Assembly (NCBI RefSeq): GCF_002954715.1 | Contig: NZ_MSCP01000002.1 | Span: 678,253 to 742,252, forward strand | Length of the DNA: 64,000 nt | Source: Aliivibrio sifiae | Lineage (GTDB): Bacteria > Pseudomonadota > Gammaproteobacteria > Enterobacterales > Vibrionaceae | Direction of reading: 5' to 3' | Shown: piece by piece, positions 20,486 to 29,412 of the stretch | Layout of the letters: each line of letters opens with the position of its first letter | Numbering within the stretch: the first letter of the stretch is position 1 | Position numbers and translations under genes: made by a program | Notes under the pieces: generated by a model | What the model saw: only the letters and a program-made list of their open reading frames with translations | Databases searched by the model: none | Told to the model about the DNA's origin: nothing

Positions 20486-20779
20486 ATGAATAATTATTTT
20501 GATGATTTCCCCAAAGAAAACCCAAATAATGGTGTTGGTAAACAATTTAATTTTGAATTAACACAATATTTTCGAGAGCAACAAGAGCAAAAAGCACTCA
20601 AAATGGAATTTTTAGAAAAAGTGGAACATTGTCCTCAATGTGGGGTGAAAGCATTAAATTGTTATCATTTTACCGCTGAAATATACCAATGTGAATGTCA
20701 GCACTGTGGTGTATACGCGTCAGAAAATAATGAATTCGAAGCGTATCAAGCGATTAAAAGCCTATCAATGAAAGTATAA
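20486..20779 (+). CDS. Zinc-ribbon protein, 97 aa, unknown function
   Basis: A soluble small protein with Cys at 49, 52, 59, 69, 71 and 74; CPQC and CQHC form a probable zinc ribbon. The rest is polar and charged, with a Glu/Gln-rich helix (REQQEQKALKMEF). GAGGAAG lies before the ATG. It is divergent from the two-component pair across 228 bp. I do not recognise the family; zinc binding is inferred from Cys spacing only. Confidence 0.78.
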   Translation: MNNYFDDFPKENPNNGVGKQFNFELTQYFREQQEQKALKMEFLEKVEHCPQCGVKALNCYHFTAEIYQCECQHCGVYASENNEFEAYQAIKSLSMKV

Positions 20780-20928
20780 GCTTTATGTTATTGAAATAGG
20801 AGCACACCATAAAGAGCCTTAAAGGGGGAAGAATTAAGACTCTTGAGTTGTACTCTCATAACATCTGGTACGAATATTATGGAGCTTATATCAATTTAAC
20901 TAAGTATGGTTCGTACTTAATTAGATTG

Positions 20929-22392
20929 CTATTCGGCTTTTAAAATGACTTTCATTTCAGCGGCAACTTTATCAACTTTTCCTAGGCCAATGATAACTTG
21001 TAAGCCACCTTTACCCATTGGAACAACACCTGCTGCACCAATTGATTTCAGTTTATCTTTATCAGCAAGGCCTGAGTCTTTTACCGTTAAACGTAGGCGA
21101 GTAATACAGTTATCTACTTCTAGAATATTGTCTGCACCACCAATGGCTTCAATGTAGGCATTCGTTACATCGGTGATATTTTCTTCTACTGAGTCATCTT
21201 TGTTCATGTCTTCGCCACGACCAGGAGTTAGGAAGTTAAACTTCTTAATCGCAAATCTAAAGATGGTGTAGTAAAGAACGAAGAATACAAGACCTTGTGG
21301 GATCAGCATGTACCATTTAACCGCTAATGGGTTTTGGCTCGAAAGAACAAAATCGACTAAGCCTGCAGAGAAGCCAAAACCAGCCATCCATTCCATGCTT
21401 GCTGCGATGAATAGAGATAGACCCGTTAAGATTGCATGAATCAGGTATAACCAAGGAGCAAGGAACATGAAGCTGAATTCTAGCGGTTCAGTAATACCCG
21501 TAAAGAATGAAGCCATTGCTGCTGCAAGCATGATAGAGAATACAGCAGCCTTGTTACGTTTTTCTGCGCAGTGATACATAGCAAGTGCAGCACCTGGAAG
21601 ACCAAACATCATAATAGGGAAGAAGCCCGCTTGATACATGCCTGTTTGACCAGGAATACCAGTACCATTAGCGATAGATTGAGCACCACCAAGGAAGTTT
21701 GGAATGTCATTAATACCAACAACATCAAACCAGAACACAGGGTAAAGCGCATGGTGCATACCAACACTTAACATTAAACGGTTAAAGAAACCGAACAGAC
21801 CAGCACCAACAGCACCCATTGATTGAAGTTGAGTACCAAAAGAGATTAGCGCATCAAAAATAGCAGGCCAAACGTAAAGAAGCACGAATGATAAAGCCAT
21901 ACCTGCGATTGATGTCAAGATTGGAACAAGGCGCTTACCACTAAAGAAAGCTAATGCTTTTGGTAGCTCAACCGTAGAATACTTGTTGTAAATTTCAGCT
22001 GAAATAATACCAACAATAATACCGATGAATTGGTTGTTAATTTTAGCGAATGCGGCAGGGACTTGATCCAAAGGAATGTTTTCAAGTTGGGCTACAACTG
22101 CAGGAGAAAGAAGGGTGGTAACAACGGTGAAAGAGATGAAGCCTGCTAGCGCCGCTGAACCATTTTTGTCTTTACTTAAACCAAATGCCACACCAATGGC
22201 AAATAGCATCGGCATTACATCAATGATTGCTCCACCTGATTTAATTAAAAAAGCAGCAAATACACTGTTTGCGCCCCAACCGGTTGGATCCATCCAGTAA
22301 CCAACGCCCATTAATATTGCAGCAGCAGGAAGCGTAGCGACGGGAACCATCAGTGCCTTACCTACCTTTTGCATATAACCTAATACATTCAT
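20929..22392 (-). CDS. PTS glucose/N-acetylglucosamine-type EIICB permease
   Basis: Imports and phosphorylates a hexose or N-acetylhexosamine using phosphate from EIIA. The 487-aa protein has a IIC membrane domain (1 to about 390) with the sugar-binding GITEPLEF at 299-306. The IIB domain carries phospho-Cys429 (NCITRLRLTVKDS). There is no IIA domain, so it depends on a separate EIIA. The N-terminus MNVLGYMQKVGKALMVP resembles NagE more than PtsG. No nag genes are adjacent, so the substrate is left open. A palindrome just before the start probably controls it. Confidence 0.88.
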   Translation of the reverse strand: MNVLGYMQKVGKALMVPVATLPAAAILMGVGYWMDPTGWGANSVFAAFLIKSGGAIIDVMPMLFAIGVAFGLSKDKNGSAALAGFISFTVVTTLLSPAVVAQLENIPLDQVPAAFAKINNQFIGIIVGIISAEIYNKYSTVELPKALAFFSGKRLVPILTSIAGMALSFVLLYVWPAIFDALISFGTQLQSMGAVGAGLFGFFNRLMLSVGMHHALYPVFWFDVVGINDIPNFLGGAQSIANGTGIPGQTGMYQAGFFPIMMFGLPGAALAMYHCAEKRNKAAVFSIMLAAAMASFFTGITEPLEFSFMFLAPWLYLIHAILTGLSLFIAASMEWMAGFGFSAGLVDFVLSSQNPLAVKWYMLIPQGLVFFVLYYTIFRFAIKKFNFLTPGRGEDMNKDDSVEENITDVTNAYIEAIGGADNILEVDNCITRLRLTVKDSGLADKDKLKSIGAAGVVPMGKGGLQVIIGLGKVDKVAAEMKVILKAE

Positions 22393-22400
22393 ATTGCATT

Positions 22401-22434
22401 CCTTAAAGTAAAATTTCGTATTTTTATTTTAAGG
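22401..22434. promoter_or_regulatory. Palindrome overlapping the PTS gene ribosome site
   Basis: CCTTAAAGTAAAA and TTTTATTTTAAGG are inverted repeats matching at 12 of 13 positions, separated by 8 bp. It begins 9 bp before the ATG of the PTS gene (- strand) and contains its AAGG Shine-Dalgarno. The AT-rich arms resemble Mlc/NagC-type operators. As RNA it would form a hairpin hiding the ribosome site. Confidence 0.55.
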
Positions 22435-22468
22435 TCAGGATACAGAGGGTAAGATTAAGGAAAGATTG

Positions 22469-22498
22469 TGCCAACATTAACTATAGTTAATGTTGGCA
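22469..22498. promoter_or_regulatory. Perfect 30-bp palindrome
   Basis: TGCCAACATTAACTA followed directly by its exact reverse complement. It sits between the end of nnrS and the start of the PTS gene, both on the - strand. No strong T run follows on either strand, so an operator or a weak terminator of nnrS are both possible. Confidence 0.6.
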
Positions 22499-22546
22499 GT
22501 AAGTTCTTTAATGTGTGAGTTAGATCTAGTTTATTCGAGCTGAAAA

Positions 22547-23731
22547 TTAACCAGGATGACCATCTACTCGTTTTTTACATAGCATAGGAGCAAAATGCCA
22601 AACAAATAGTCCAAAGGCGAATGCCCATAGTACAGCTGCTATGTTGATCATATCTATCATGTATTCGGGGAAAATAATTACCCCAACAGAGCGAATTACT
22701 GCGGCAAGAATAATGGCAGAGAAAGCAGGCCACATGACAGGTCCTTTATAGATCTCACGACCAGTATGCCCCATAGTGACTCGAGCGATCATAGCCAAAA
22801 TAACACCGCCTAGTGCCCCAATTGCAAATAAGTGAATCGCGGTATGTGAAATGAATCCATTACTTGCAAAGCCACGAATTAACAAACTTAATGGAATACA
22901 TAAATAACCCGCATGAAGTGACCATACTAATGGTTCACTCAATGTTTTGTGACCTTTCCAACGAGTCATACGAACTAATTGTGCAGAGCCTACAATTACC
23001 ATTAAATACGGACTAATCTCTGCTGAGGTAAGAGGAAAAAAGCTAAGAATAAATAGCATTGCCAGAGGGATATTGCATAAGGCTTCTAACCACATCATTG
23101 GCTGTGCTTTTTCAAACTGAAAACGACGAGCAGTAAAGAATGGGATCACCCTTGCGCCCATGACTGAAATTAATAGCGTAAACCACCAAAGCATAGATTC
23201 CCACACGGCAGCAGAGGTAAATGGTGGTAATCCTTTAATCGTTGCATAACTAGCGAAGTTTACTGCAATAGCGACTAAAAATAGAGGAATAAAGAAAAAA
23301 TTACGAACGCCTTTCGTCTTAATAACTCGAAACCCGACCTCATACGCAATAGCCAGCATGAATAAGGCTTCAATACTTGAGATTAACCATAATGGCGCTT
23401 GTGTCCAAAATAAAACACGAGGTAGTAACCATAACAAGATAATAAAACCGAGTCGTTTATCTGATGTACCTTTAACGCCAGTCCAGTTCTGAACTGCACT
23501 TAATACAAAACCAGCCACAATGGCCATAGAAAAACCAAATAGCATTTCATGCACATGCCACCAAAGTGCAGGTACGTCTAAATATTTAGGTTGGCCTGTT
23601 TGAAATGCCCATACCCAGATAGTAACAGCAATAATTGCGTAGATACTGCCTAATAAAAAGAAAGGGCGAAAGCCTAACCGTAAGATTGGTGGGATTTTTT
23701 CTTCAACAGATTTATCAGTGATATTTATCAT
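22547..23731 (-). CDS. nnrS: NnrS family membrane protein (nitric oxide stress)
   Basis: 394-aa haem/copper-type integral membrane protein with about 12 helices. It contains the family features LRLGFRPFFLLGSIYA, WWHVHEMLFGF and MIARVTMGHTGRE. NnrS proteins protect against nitrosative stress, and in Vibrio the genes are under the NO-sensing repressor NsrR. An NsrR-type palindrome lies 56 bp upstream of the ATG (23787-23809), which fits. It is monocistronic as far as can be seen, with the 30-bp palindrome downstream. Confidence 0.93.
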   Translation of the reverse strand: MINITDKSVEEKIPPILRLGFRPFFLLGSIYAIIAVTIWVWAFQTGQPKYLDVPALWWHVHEMLFGFSMAIVAGFVLSAVQNWTGVKGTSDKRLGFIILLWLLPRVLFWTQAPLWLISSIEALFMLAIAYEVGFRVIKTKGVRNFFFIPLFLVAIAVNFASYATIKGLPPFTSAAVWESMLWWFTLLISVMGARVIPFFTARRFQFEKAQPMMWLEALCNIPLAMLFILSFFPLTSAEISPYLMVIVGSAQLVRMTRWKGHKTLSEPLVWSLHAGYLCIPLSLLIRGFASNGFISHTAIHLFAIGALGGVILAMIARVTMGHTGREIYKGPVMWPAFSAIILAAVIRSVGVIIFPEYMIDMINIAAVLWAFAFGLFVWHFAPMLCKKRVDGHPG

Positions 23732-23786
23732 TGGGTGATTCTCAATTTATAACGACGAAATAAGTATAACCGATAGTAAAAATAAT

Positions 23787-23809
23787 AACATGTATTTTTT
23801 ATGCATGTT
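23787..23809 (-). promoter_or_regulatory. NsrR-type operator upstream of nnrS
   Basis: AACATGTATTT-T-TTATGCATGTT has the 11-1-11 layout of the NsrR consensus AANATGYATTT-N-AAATGCATNTT. The left arm is a full match and the right arm has two mismatches. It lies 56 bp before the nnrS ATG. Confidence 0.75.
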
Positions 23810-23940
23810 TAAACGGGGTGTTACCTTTTACATCATTAAAATTCTATTTGTGATCTAATTGTTAAAAAATAGATTGATTGCTCGACAATAAATACGCTTT
23901 ATATAAGATAAAGGGATAATAATGAGAGATGGAAGAAATC

Positions 23941-24789
23941 ATGAGTCAGGACATCTATTTTGGAACAGAGAAAAAGTTCAGCTTTAAACGCAGTGCTTTA
24001 AATGCTGTTACTCGTTTGCACCATTTATTAATTCCAAATCACGCAAAGAAAATGGGGCGAAAATTACTACTAACCCCAGTAAGAACAAAACCAAAGAATA
24101 TAGAACCAAAAGGGTTAATTAAGAGTAAGTTAAACTCATCTGAAGGAGAACTTAGTCTTTATCAACTTGGTTCTGGTCCTGTGTGGCTAATGGCGCATGG
24201 TTGGTCGGGTAATTCTAGTCAGTTCTTTCCATTAATGGAGTATATTGCTTCCCAAGGTTTTACTGCGGTTGCTTTTGATCATCCAGCTCACGGTGAGAGT
24301 GGAGGTGAGCATGCCCATTTACCAGCCTTTATTGAAGGGCTAAATGCAGTATTAGATGCTAAAGAAAATGTGGTTGGTGTGGTGGCGCATAGTATGGGTA
24401 CAGCAGCGGTTCTAGAGTGTCATCATGTAAAGTTAGAACAGGTTCCATTACTTTTAATTGCACCAGTACTAAATTATACGGAGAATCTCTTTAGAAGTAT
24501 CGAGCGTTCCGGCTACTCAATTAAATTGTTTAAAGCGATAGTCGGTGACATCGAAGATAAATATCAACGTTCTATTGATAGCTTTAATCCTTATCAGCGC
24601 TTACAACAACGCACCAGTCAAACCATTATAGTGCACGATAAGAAAGATAGATTTAGCAGTTTTGATCTCTCTAAATCGGCTTCTGATTACATTGAACACG
24701 TCACCCTATATCCAACAGAAAAACAAGGTCATGGACGAGTGATGTCTAGTAAAGAAGCGATGAAGGCTTTTGATGATTTGAATACATAA
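23941..24789 (+). CDS. Alpha/beta hydrolase
   Basis: 282-aa soluble hydrolase with the full triad. The nucleophile elbow is VVAHSMGTAA, the acid is in IVHDKKDRF and the His in EKQGHGRV. The oxyanion segment is MAHGWSGNSSQF. The substrate is unknown; the family includes esterases and lysophospholipases. I place the start at ATG 23941, six bases after GGAAG, rather than at 23929. It is divergent from nnrS, 210 bp apart, and ends in its own terminator. Confidence 0.9.
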   Translation: MSQDIYFGTEKKFSFKRSALNAVTRLHHLLIPNHAKKMGRKLLLTPVRTKPKNIEPKGLIKSKLNSSEGELSLYQLGSGPVWLMAHGWSGNSSQFFPLMEYIASQGFTAVAFDHPAHGESGGEHAHLPAFIEGLNAVLDAKENVVGVVAHSMGTAAVLECHHVKLEQVPLLLIAPVLNYTENLFRSIERSGYSIKLFKAIVGDIEDKYQRSIDSFNPYQRLQQRTSQTIIVHDKKDRFSSFDLSKSASDYIEHVTLYPTEKQGHGRVMSSKEAMKAFDDLNT

Positions 24790-24797
24790 CAAGGTGA

Positions 24798-24844
24798 CGA
24801 TACCTAAGTAATCACAGTAGATATTTTAGGTATCGCTTTCTTTT
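24798..24844 (+). terminator. Terminator of the alpha/beta hydrolase gene
   Basis: CGATACCTAA/TTAGGTATCG, a perfect 10-bp stem with an 18-nt loop followed by CTTTCTTTT. Confidence 0.75.
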
Positions 24845-25868
24845 ATCTAAATAATAAGCGCTTTAATGGCGTTTTATCCATAATAAATACAAAGGACGTA
24901 GATAGGGCAACGGTTCCAAATACAATTACAAAATCTCGCATTGCCAAAGTGAGTCCCATCATTCCTGTAATATTTAACATTACTACCACACATAATAAGT
25001 GACATACATAAATACTAAGTACATGTTTACTCAATGTAAATGTCATTGGGTGATTACCTAAGTTTGGCTTGGATAAAAGAAGTAAAAATAATCCCATGCC
25101 AATTAATGGTGTCCCAACTAAGAAATCATGAAGATTAAATGCAACATCATAGTTAGTTAACCAATAAGCTTCGACAAAGTGAATAACGAAACCCGTCAGC
25201 AGTAATAAAAATGAGTTAATTGAGGATAGGGTTATGTTACGACGTCTAAATTCAAAGCCAATCACTACCATTAACGTACTAAAGAAAGGGCCATTACGAG
25301 TAAAAAAGGGCGTCCATACCTCAGTTAATGTTTGATAACTTCCGCCCATAACGCCATAAGTATACAAGATAACCGCAACAGGAATAAGCAAAGACGATTT
25401 ATTAAAATGAATGAATAATGCGATAATCGCAACCGCGATAACTAATGCAGGGATAAACCACAAATGTACCATACCGCCTTCCATTAAGGCATTTAGAGAG
25501 TTTTGAGTTAACCAATTCCAGTAACCAGTACGTTCAATTAAGTAACCATCAGTTGCAGCTCGTTGCCAGTTAAATGGCATCGCTAAGCATAAAGCACTCC
25601 ATACCAGCCAAATCTTCAATAATGGTGATGAGTATTGTTTTAGTGTTTTTCGCGGTGATGTAGATAGTTTTGGTTGAATCAAATAACCAGACAGAATAAA
25701 GAAGAAAGGAACGGCGAAACGAGTTAATTGATTAAAAATATAACCAAAAACGGGAACATCATCGACTAATAAATAGGTCATGAAGATTTGAGAGTGCAGA
25801 GCAATAATTGCGAATAGAGCAAACAACCTTCCAAGTTCTAAGCTCGCGATTTTATGAGAGTTTTTCAT
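24843..25868 (-). CDS. Acyltransferase family 3 membrane protein
   Basis: 341-aa protein with about 10 membrane helices. The N-terminal family signature is LELGRLFALFAIIALHSQ, with the conserved catalytic-type His, and the RFAVPFFFILSGYLI segment follows. Such enzymes O-acylate surface sugars (WecH, OafA). No glycan genes flank it, so the acceptor is unknown. AAGGA lies upstream of the ATG at a rather long spacing of about 10 bases. It converges with the hydrolase gene. Confidence 0.9.
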   Translation of the reverse strand: MKNSHKIASLELGRLFALFAIIALHSQIFMTYLLVDDVPVFGYIFNQLTRFAVPFFFILSGYLIQPKLSTSPRKTLKQYSSPLLKIWLVWSALCLAMPFNWQRAATDGYLIERTGYWNWLTQNSLNALMEGGMVHLWFIPALVIAVAIIALFIHFNKSSLLIPVAVILYTYGVMGGSYQTLTEVWTPFFTRNGPFFSTLMVVIGFEFRRRNITLSSINSFLLLLTGFVIHFVEAYWLTNYDVAFNLHDFLVGTPLIGMGLFLLLLSKPNLGNHPMTFTLSKHVLSIYVCHLLCVVVMLNITGMMGLTLAMRDFVIVFGTVALSTSFVFIMDKTPLKRLLFR

Positions 25869-25971
25869 TAAAAGAACATCCTTGAATTTTTGCGTAATCT
25901 ACCAAGTACTTTTAACTAAATATATGCGTTAGATTAATTCGTTGAGATTTTGATACTGGTTGTTTTCATAA

Positions 25972-26499
25972 ATGAGAGAGCTTTCACATAAAACCGTTGA
26001 CCTTACCCCTAGTGGAAGCATTACTATCTGGTCAATTCGTTATTACTGGGTATTATTTGTGTTCATTTCTTTTTCTAAATGGTTGGTAACAAGCGTTACA
26101 CTGATGGCATTAGTGTTATCTAGTGTTGCTTACAGCTATCCAATGAAAATGGAAGGTATGATGAATATGCAGATGAATGTAGTTCAAGATTCTGGTTCAA
26201 TGAATGACATGAGTGATTGCATGCCAGAGTGTGATTCCACACAAAGTAACTCTTCAGAAAATAATGAAAATAGTTATATACAGTGTGATATGTCATCAAT
26301 GTCGATGAATAACAGTCATCATTGTTCTGATAAAGGTGATAGCTGTTGTAAAACTATTTGTGTTGTATCTGTTTACGCTTTACCTATCGGTCTTACCGCT
26401 TATACCAATGCAATGACATCTGTCGTTACCTATGCTCAATATAATGAACAAAAACGTTCATTTACCTCTTCATCTCTTTATCGTCCCCCAATAGCATAA
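25972..26499 (+). CDS. Met/Cys-rich exported protein of the copper locus
   Basis: Up to 175 aa. A long hydrophobic stretch ending ALVLSSVAYS acts as signal peptide or anchor. The following exported region is rich in Met, Cys and His (MKMEGMMNMQM, CMPEC, SMSMNNSHHC, DSCCKTICVV) and could bind Cu(I). The tail ends SLYRPPIA. The layout recalls DUF2946/CopL-like proteins that precede copper genes. The ATG at 25972 lacks a clear ribosome site; a GTG near 26059 would give a cleaner signal peptide. It lies 104 bp before the TolC-type gene, same strand. Confidence 0.65.
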   Translation: MRELSHKTVDLTPSGSITIWSIRYYWVLFVFISFSKWLVTSVTLMALVLSSVAYSYPMKMEGMMNMQMNVVQDSGSMNDMSDCMPECDSTQSNSSENNENSYIQCDMSSMSMNNSHHCSDKGDSCCKTICVVSVYALPIGLTAYTNAMTSVVTYAQYNEQKRSFTSSSLYRPPIA

Positions 26500-26603
26500 T
26501 TCCAATTAAATCAATTCTCTAAATAAGATATCTAACGCTTATTTGTCGGTTTAATCATGGCAGTGATCCGTCTTTATGATCATGCCACTATTGGAATGAT
26601 TCC

Positions 26604-27938
26604 ATGAAAAATATACTACTTACACGCTCTAAAAAGGTGTGGTTAGCTTCTGTGATCTCGTTGGTACTTTCAAGCCAAGCTATTGCTGAAAGTCAGTTAA
26701 CAACGCTCATTGAACAAGCATTGTCTTCTGATGCAAGTCGAGAGCAAATATATGCGCAATCACAAGCACTACGCTCCACTGGTATTGCAAGTTCAACGCT
26801 TGCTGATCCAACACTTAAAATCGGTTTTGGTGGCTTACCTGTCGATAGTTTTAAGTTTGATGAAGATCCAATGACCAATATCTCTGTAGGACTTATGCAG
26901 AAGTTTGGACGAGGCTCAAGCTTAGATTTACAACAAAAGCAAACTGGGCAACAAGCAGATGTGTTAGCAATGCAAATTCAAGTTCGAGAGCTAGATGTCG
27001 CAAATTCAATTACTCAATTATGGATAGAGTTAGGCTTCTTACAAAAAGCTGAGGTGATTTTACATGAAAATCGTCAGTTATTATCTGAGATGGAAACGTA
27101 TATTAATACTAATTATTCTATCGGTAAAAGTGAAAGTCAGGATCTGCTGCAAGCACAACTTCAATTAACTCGCTTAGATGAAAAACTGCAAACAAATCGC
27201 CAACTGCAAGGGCGGATTTATGCGCAATTAAGTGAATGGTTACCCAACTTAGCTGATTATTCCTCAAAAGAAATAAAACCATTAAAGTGGTTTACATTAG
27301 AGCGATTATTAGCGACTAAATCACCTCAAGATACTGAGTATTATGACTTATTAAGTGAAAATCCAACCGTTAAAATGAGTGAATTAACAATCACGGCAAC
27401 TAAAACCAAAGTGGATATAGCTAATGAATCCTACTCTCCCCAATTTGGTGTCGAGGTAATGTACGGTTATCGTCAAGCGAATGGAATGGGGGGACAACCC
27501 GCCTCTGATTTAGTCAGTGCTTATTTAACGATGGATATCCCATTATTTACTGATAAACGCCAAGATCAAAATTATACAGCAGCCCAATATCAAGTGGGTT
27601 CAGCAAAGTCGCAGCGTGATGTTCTGTTACGCCAATTAAACGCTAAAGTGAACTCACTACTAGTGGATAAAAGTAATTTTGAGCAGCGTCTTTCCCGTTA
27701 CAACAGCACGTTATTACCCCAAGCAAAAGAAAGAACTCGTGCCGTTGAACGTGGGTATGAAAACAATACAGCGCAATTTAATGATGTAATTGCTTCTGCC
27801 AATGATGAACTCAGTATTGAACTTGAAAAACAGCGTTTATTCAGTGACTTAAGTAAAACATACAGCAGCTTAGCTTTTTATTTAAACGGCTTCGATTATG
27901 TTGTTTCTGCCCCACAATTTGCACCGTCAAAGCAGTAA
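26604..27938 (+). CDS. cusC: TolC/CusC-type outer-membrane factor of metal efflux
   Basis: 444-aa outer-membrane channel subunit that completes the tripartite pump with the next two genes. A signal peptide (to LSSQAIA) is followed by the alternating helical and barrel segments of the OEP fold (ADPTLKIGFGG, MDIPLFTDKRQDQNYTAA). It lacks the lipobox of E. coli CusC. GGAAT-G-ATTCC, a small palindrome, ends right at the ATG and includes the ribosome site. The name rests on neighbours as much as on the sequence itself. Confidence 0.85.
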   Translation: MKNILLTRSKKVWLASVISLVLSSQAIAESQLTTLIEQALSSDASREQIYAQSQALRSTGIASSTLADPTLKIGFGGLPVDSFKFDEDPMTNISVGLMQKFGRGSSLDLQQKQTGQQADVLAMQIQVRELDVANSITQLWIELGFLQKAEVILHENRQLLSEMETYINTNYSIGKSESQDLLQAQLQLTRLDEKLQTNRQLQGRIYAQLSEWLPNLADYSSKEIKPLKWFTLERLLATKSPQDTEYYDLLSENPTVKMSELTITATKTKVDIANESYSPQFGVEVMYGYRQANGMGGQPASDLVSAYLTMDIPLFTDKRQDQNYTAAQYQVGSAKSQRDVLLRQLNAKVNSLLVDKSNFEQRLSRYNSTLLPQAKERTRAVERGYENNTAQFNDVIASANDELSIELEKQRLFSDLSKTYSSLAFYLNGFDYVVSAPQFAPSKQ

Positions 27939-27948
27939 GGAAGAGAAA

Positions 27949-29412
27949 ATGAAACCATTTAAAATAGCGTTACTTTCAGTCGTGATTGGCGGTGTTGTGG
28001 GCGCAATGAGTATGAGTTTGTATTCGGGACATAATATGAGTGCAATGGCACCTCAAAGAGATAATATTTCATCAAGCAGTGAGCCTTTGTACTGGGTTGC
28101 TCCAATGGATGCTAATTATCGTCGAGATCAGCCAGGTAAATCCCCAATGGGTATGGATTTAGTGCCTGTTTATGCAGACAGTACACAAAGTGAGACTTCA
28201 CCAGTGGGAACCGTAATAATAGATCCAAGTGTGGTTAATAACCTTGGTGTAAAAAGTGCATTTGTCGAGAAAACAATTTTGTCACCAAATATAGATACGG
28301 TGGGCTACATCGCATTTGATGAAAGTCAAATATGGCAAGTCAATGTACGGGCGGCGGGCTGGGTTGAGAAATTGAATATCAACGCCATTGGTGAAAAAGT
28401 AAATAAAGGCGATGTTTTATTTACGCTCTACTCTCCAGAGCTAGTGAAAGCACAAGAAGAATTATTAAATGCCTATCGAACAGGACGAAAAGGGTTGGTC
28501 AAAGGCGCAAGAGAGCGCCTGTCTTCTCTTGGTGTTGATAAAACCCAAATTAATTCTATTGTTAGAAGCGGTAAAGCGAATAAAAACATAGAGGTAAAAG
28601 CCATATCTAGTGGTGTTATTGCGAGTTTAAATATTCGAGAAGGTGGTTATTTATCACCATCTCAAGTAGTAATAAGTGCGGGACCTTTAGAGGAAGTATG
28701 GGTAGATGCTGAAGTTTTTGAGCGTCAGGCTCACTGGTTATCTTCTGGTAATAAAGCCGTTATGACGTTGGATGCTGTTCCCGGTAAAAGATGGAAAGGT
28801 GAAGTGGATTATGTTTATCCAATTTTAGATCCAAAAACACGAACCATGCGTATGCGCTTAAAGTTTGATAACCAAGATGGTGCATTAAAACCAAACATGT
28901 TCGCTAATATTACAATCCACCCTAAAACAAAAGAAGAAGTATTGACGATTCCTCGCCAAGCAGTAATACGTTCAAATAGCATGGAGCGTGTTGTATTAGA
29001 CGAAGGAGACGGTAAGTATCGTTCAGTTCGCATTATTGCAGGCCGTGAAGCAGCGAATAAAGTTGAAATAGTTAAAGGTCTGAAAGAAAACGATAAAGTA
29101 GTCACGTCAGCTCAATTCTTATTGGATTCTGAATCAAGCAAGACGGCAGAACTGAGCCGAATTAATGGACCAGAAAATAGTGTTTGGATCTCTGGAAATA
29201 TCACTATGCTAATGGCTGATTTTGGAATGGTTACTTTTAATCATAAAGCTGTATCACAATGGGATTGGAAGCCCGGTGAAATGAATTTTTCGGTTGAAAA
29301 TAACATTGATCTTTCTGCTTTTCGTGAAGGTGAATCAGTTCATTTTTTAGTGCAAAAAGACAATGATGAATTTAAATTACTGGAAATTGAAAAAGAAGGG
29401 GAGCTATTATGA
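27949..29412 (+). CDS. cusB: CusB-type periplasmic adaptor fused to a CusF-like domain
   Basis: Periplasmic adaptor linking the RND pump to the outer-membrane channel. The 487-aa product has an N-terminal anchor (residues 6-25) and a heavy-metal-binding segment (YWVAPMDANYRRDQPGKSPM, about 48-67). Barrel-sandwich and beta-barrel domains follow (WVEKLNINAIGEKVNKGD). A C-terminal CusF-like domain (about 410-487) has HKAVSQWDWKPGEMNF. By alignment with CusF the His, Trp and second Met ligands are kept, but the first Met is Gly. ATG 27949 follows AAGGAAG. It overlaps cusA by ATGA. Confidence 0.92.
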   Translation: MKPFKIALLSVVIGGVVGAMSMSLYSGHNMSAMAPQRDNISSSSEPLYWVAPMDANYRRDQPGKSPMGMDLVPVYADSTQSETSPVGTVIIDPSVVNNLGVKSAFVEKTILSPNIDTVGYIAFDESQIWQVNVRAAGWVEKLNINAIGEKVNKGDVLFTLYSPELVKAQEELLNAYRTGRKGLVKGARERLSSLGVDKTQINSIVRSGKANKNIEVKAISSGVIASLNIREGGYLSPSQVVISAGPLEEVWVDAEVFERQAHWLSSGNKAVMTLDAVPGKRWKGEVDYVYPILDPKTRTMRMRLKFDNQDGALKPNMFANITIHPKTKEEVLTIPRQAVIRSNSMERVVLDEGDGKYRSVRIIAGREAANKVEIVKGLKENDKVVTSAQFLLDSESSKTAELSRINGPENSVWISGNITMLMADFGMVTFNHKAVSQWDWKPGEMNFSVENNIDLSAFREGESVHFLVQKDNDEFKLLEIEKEGELL

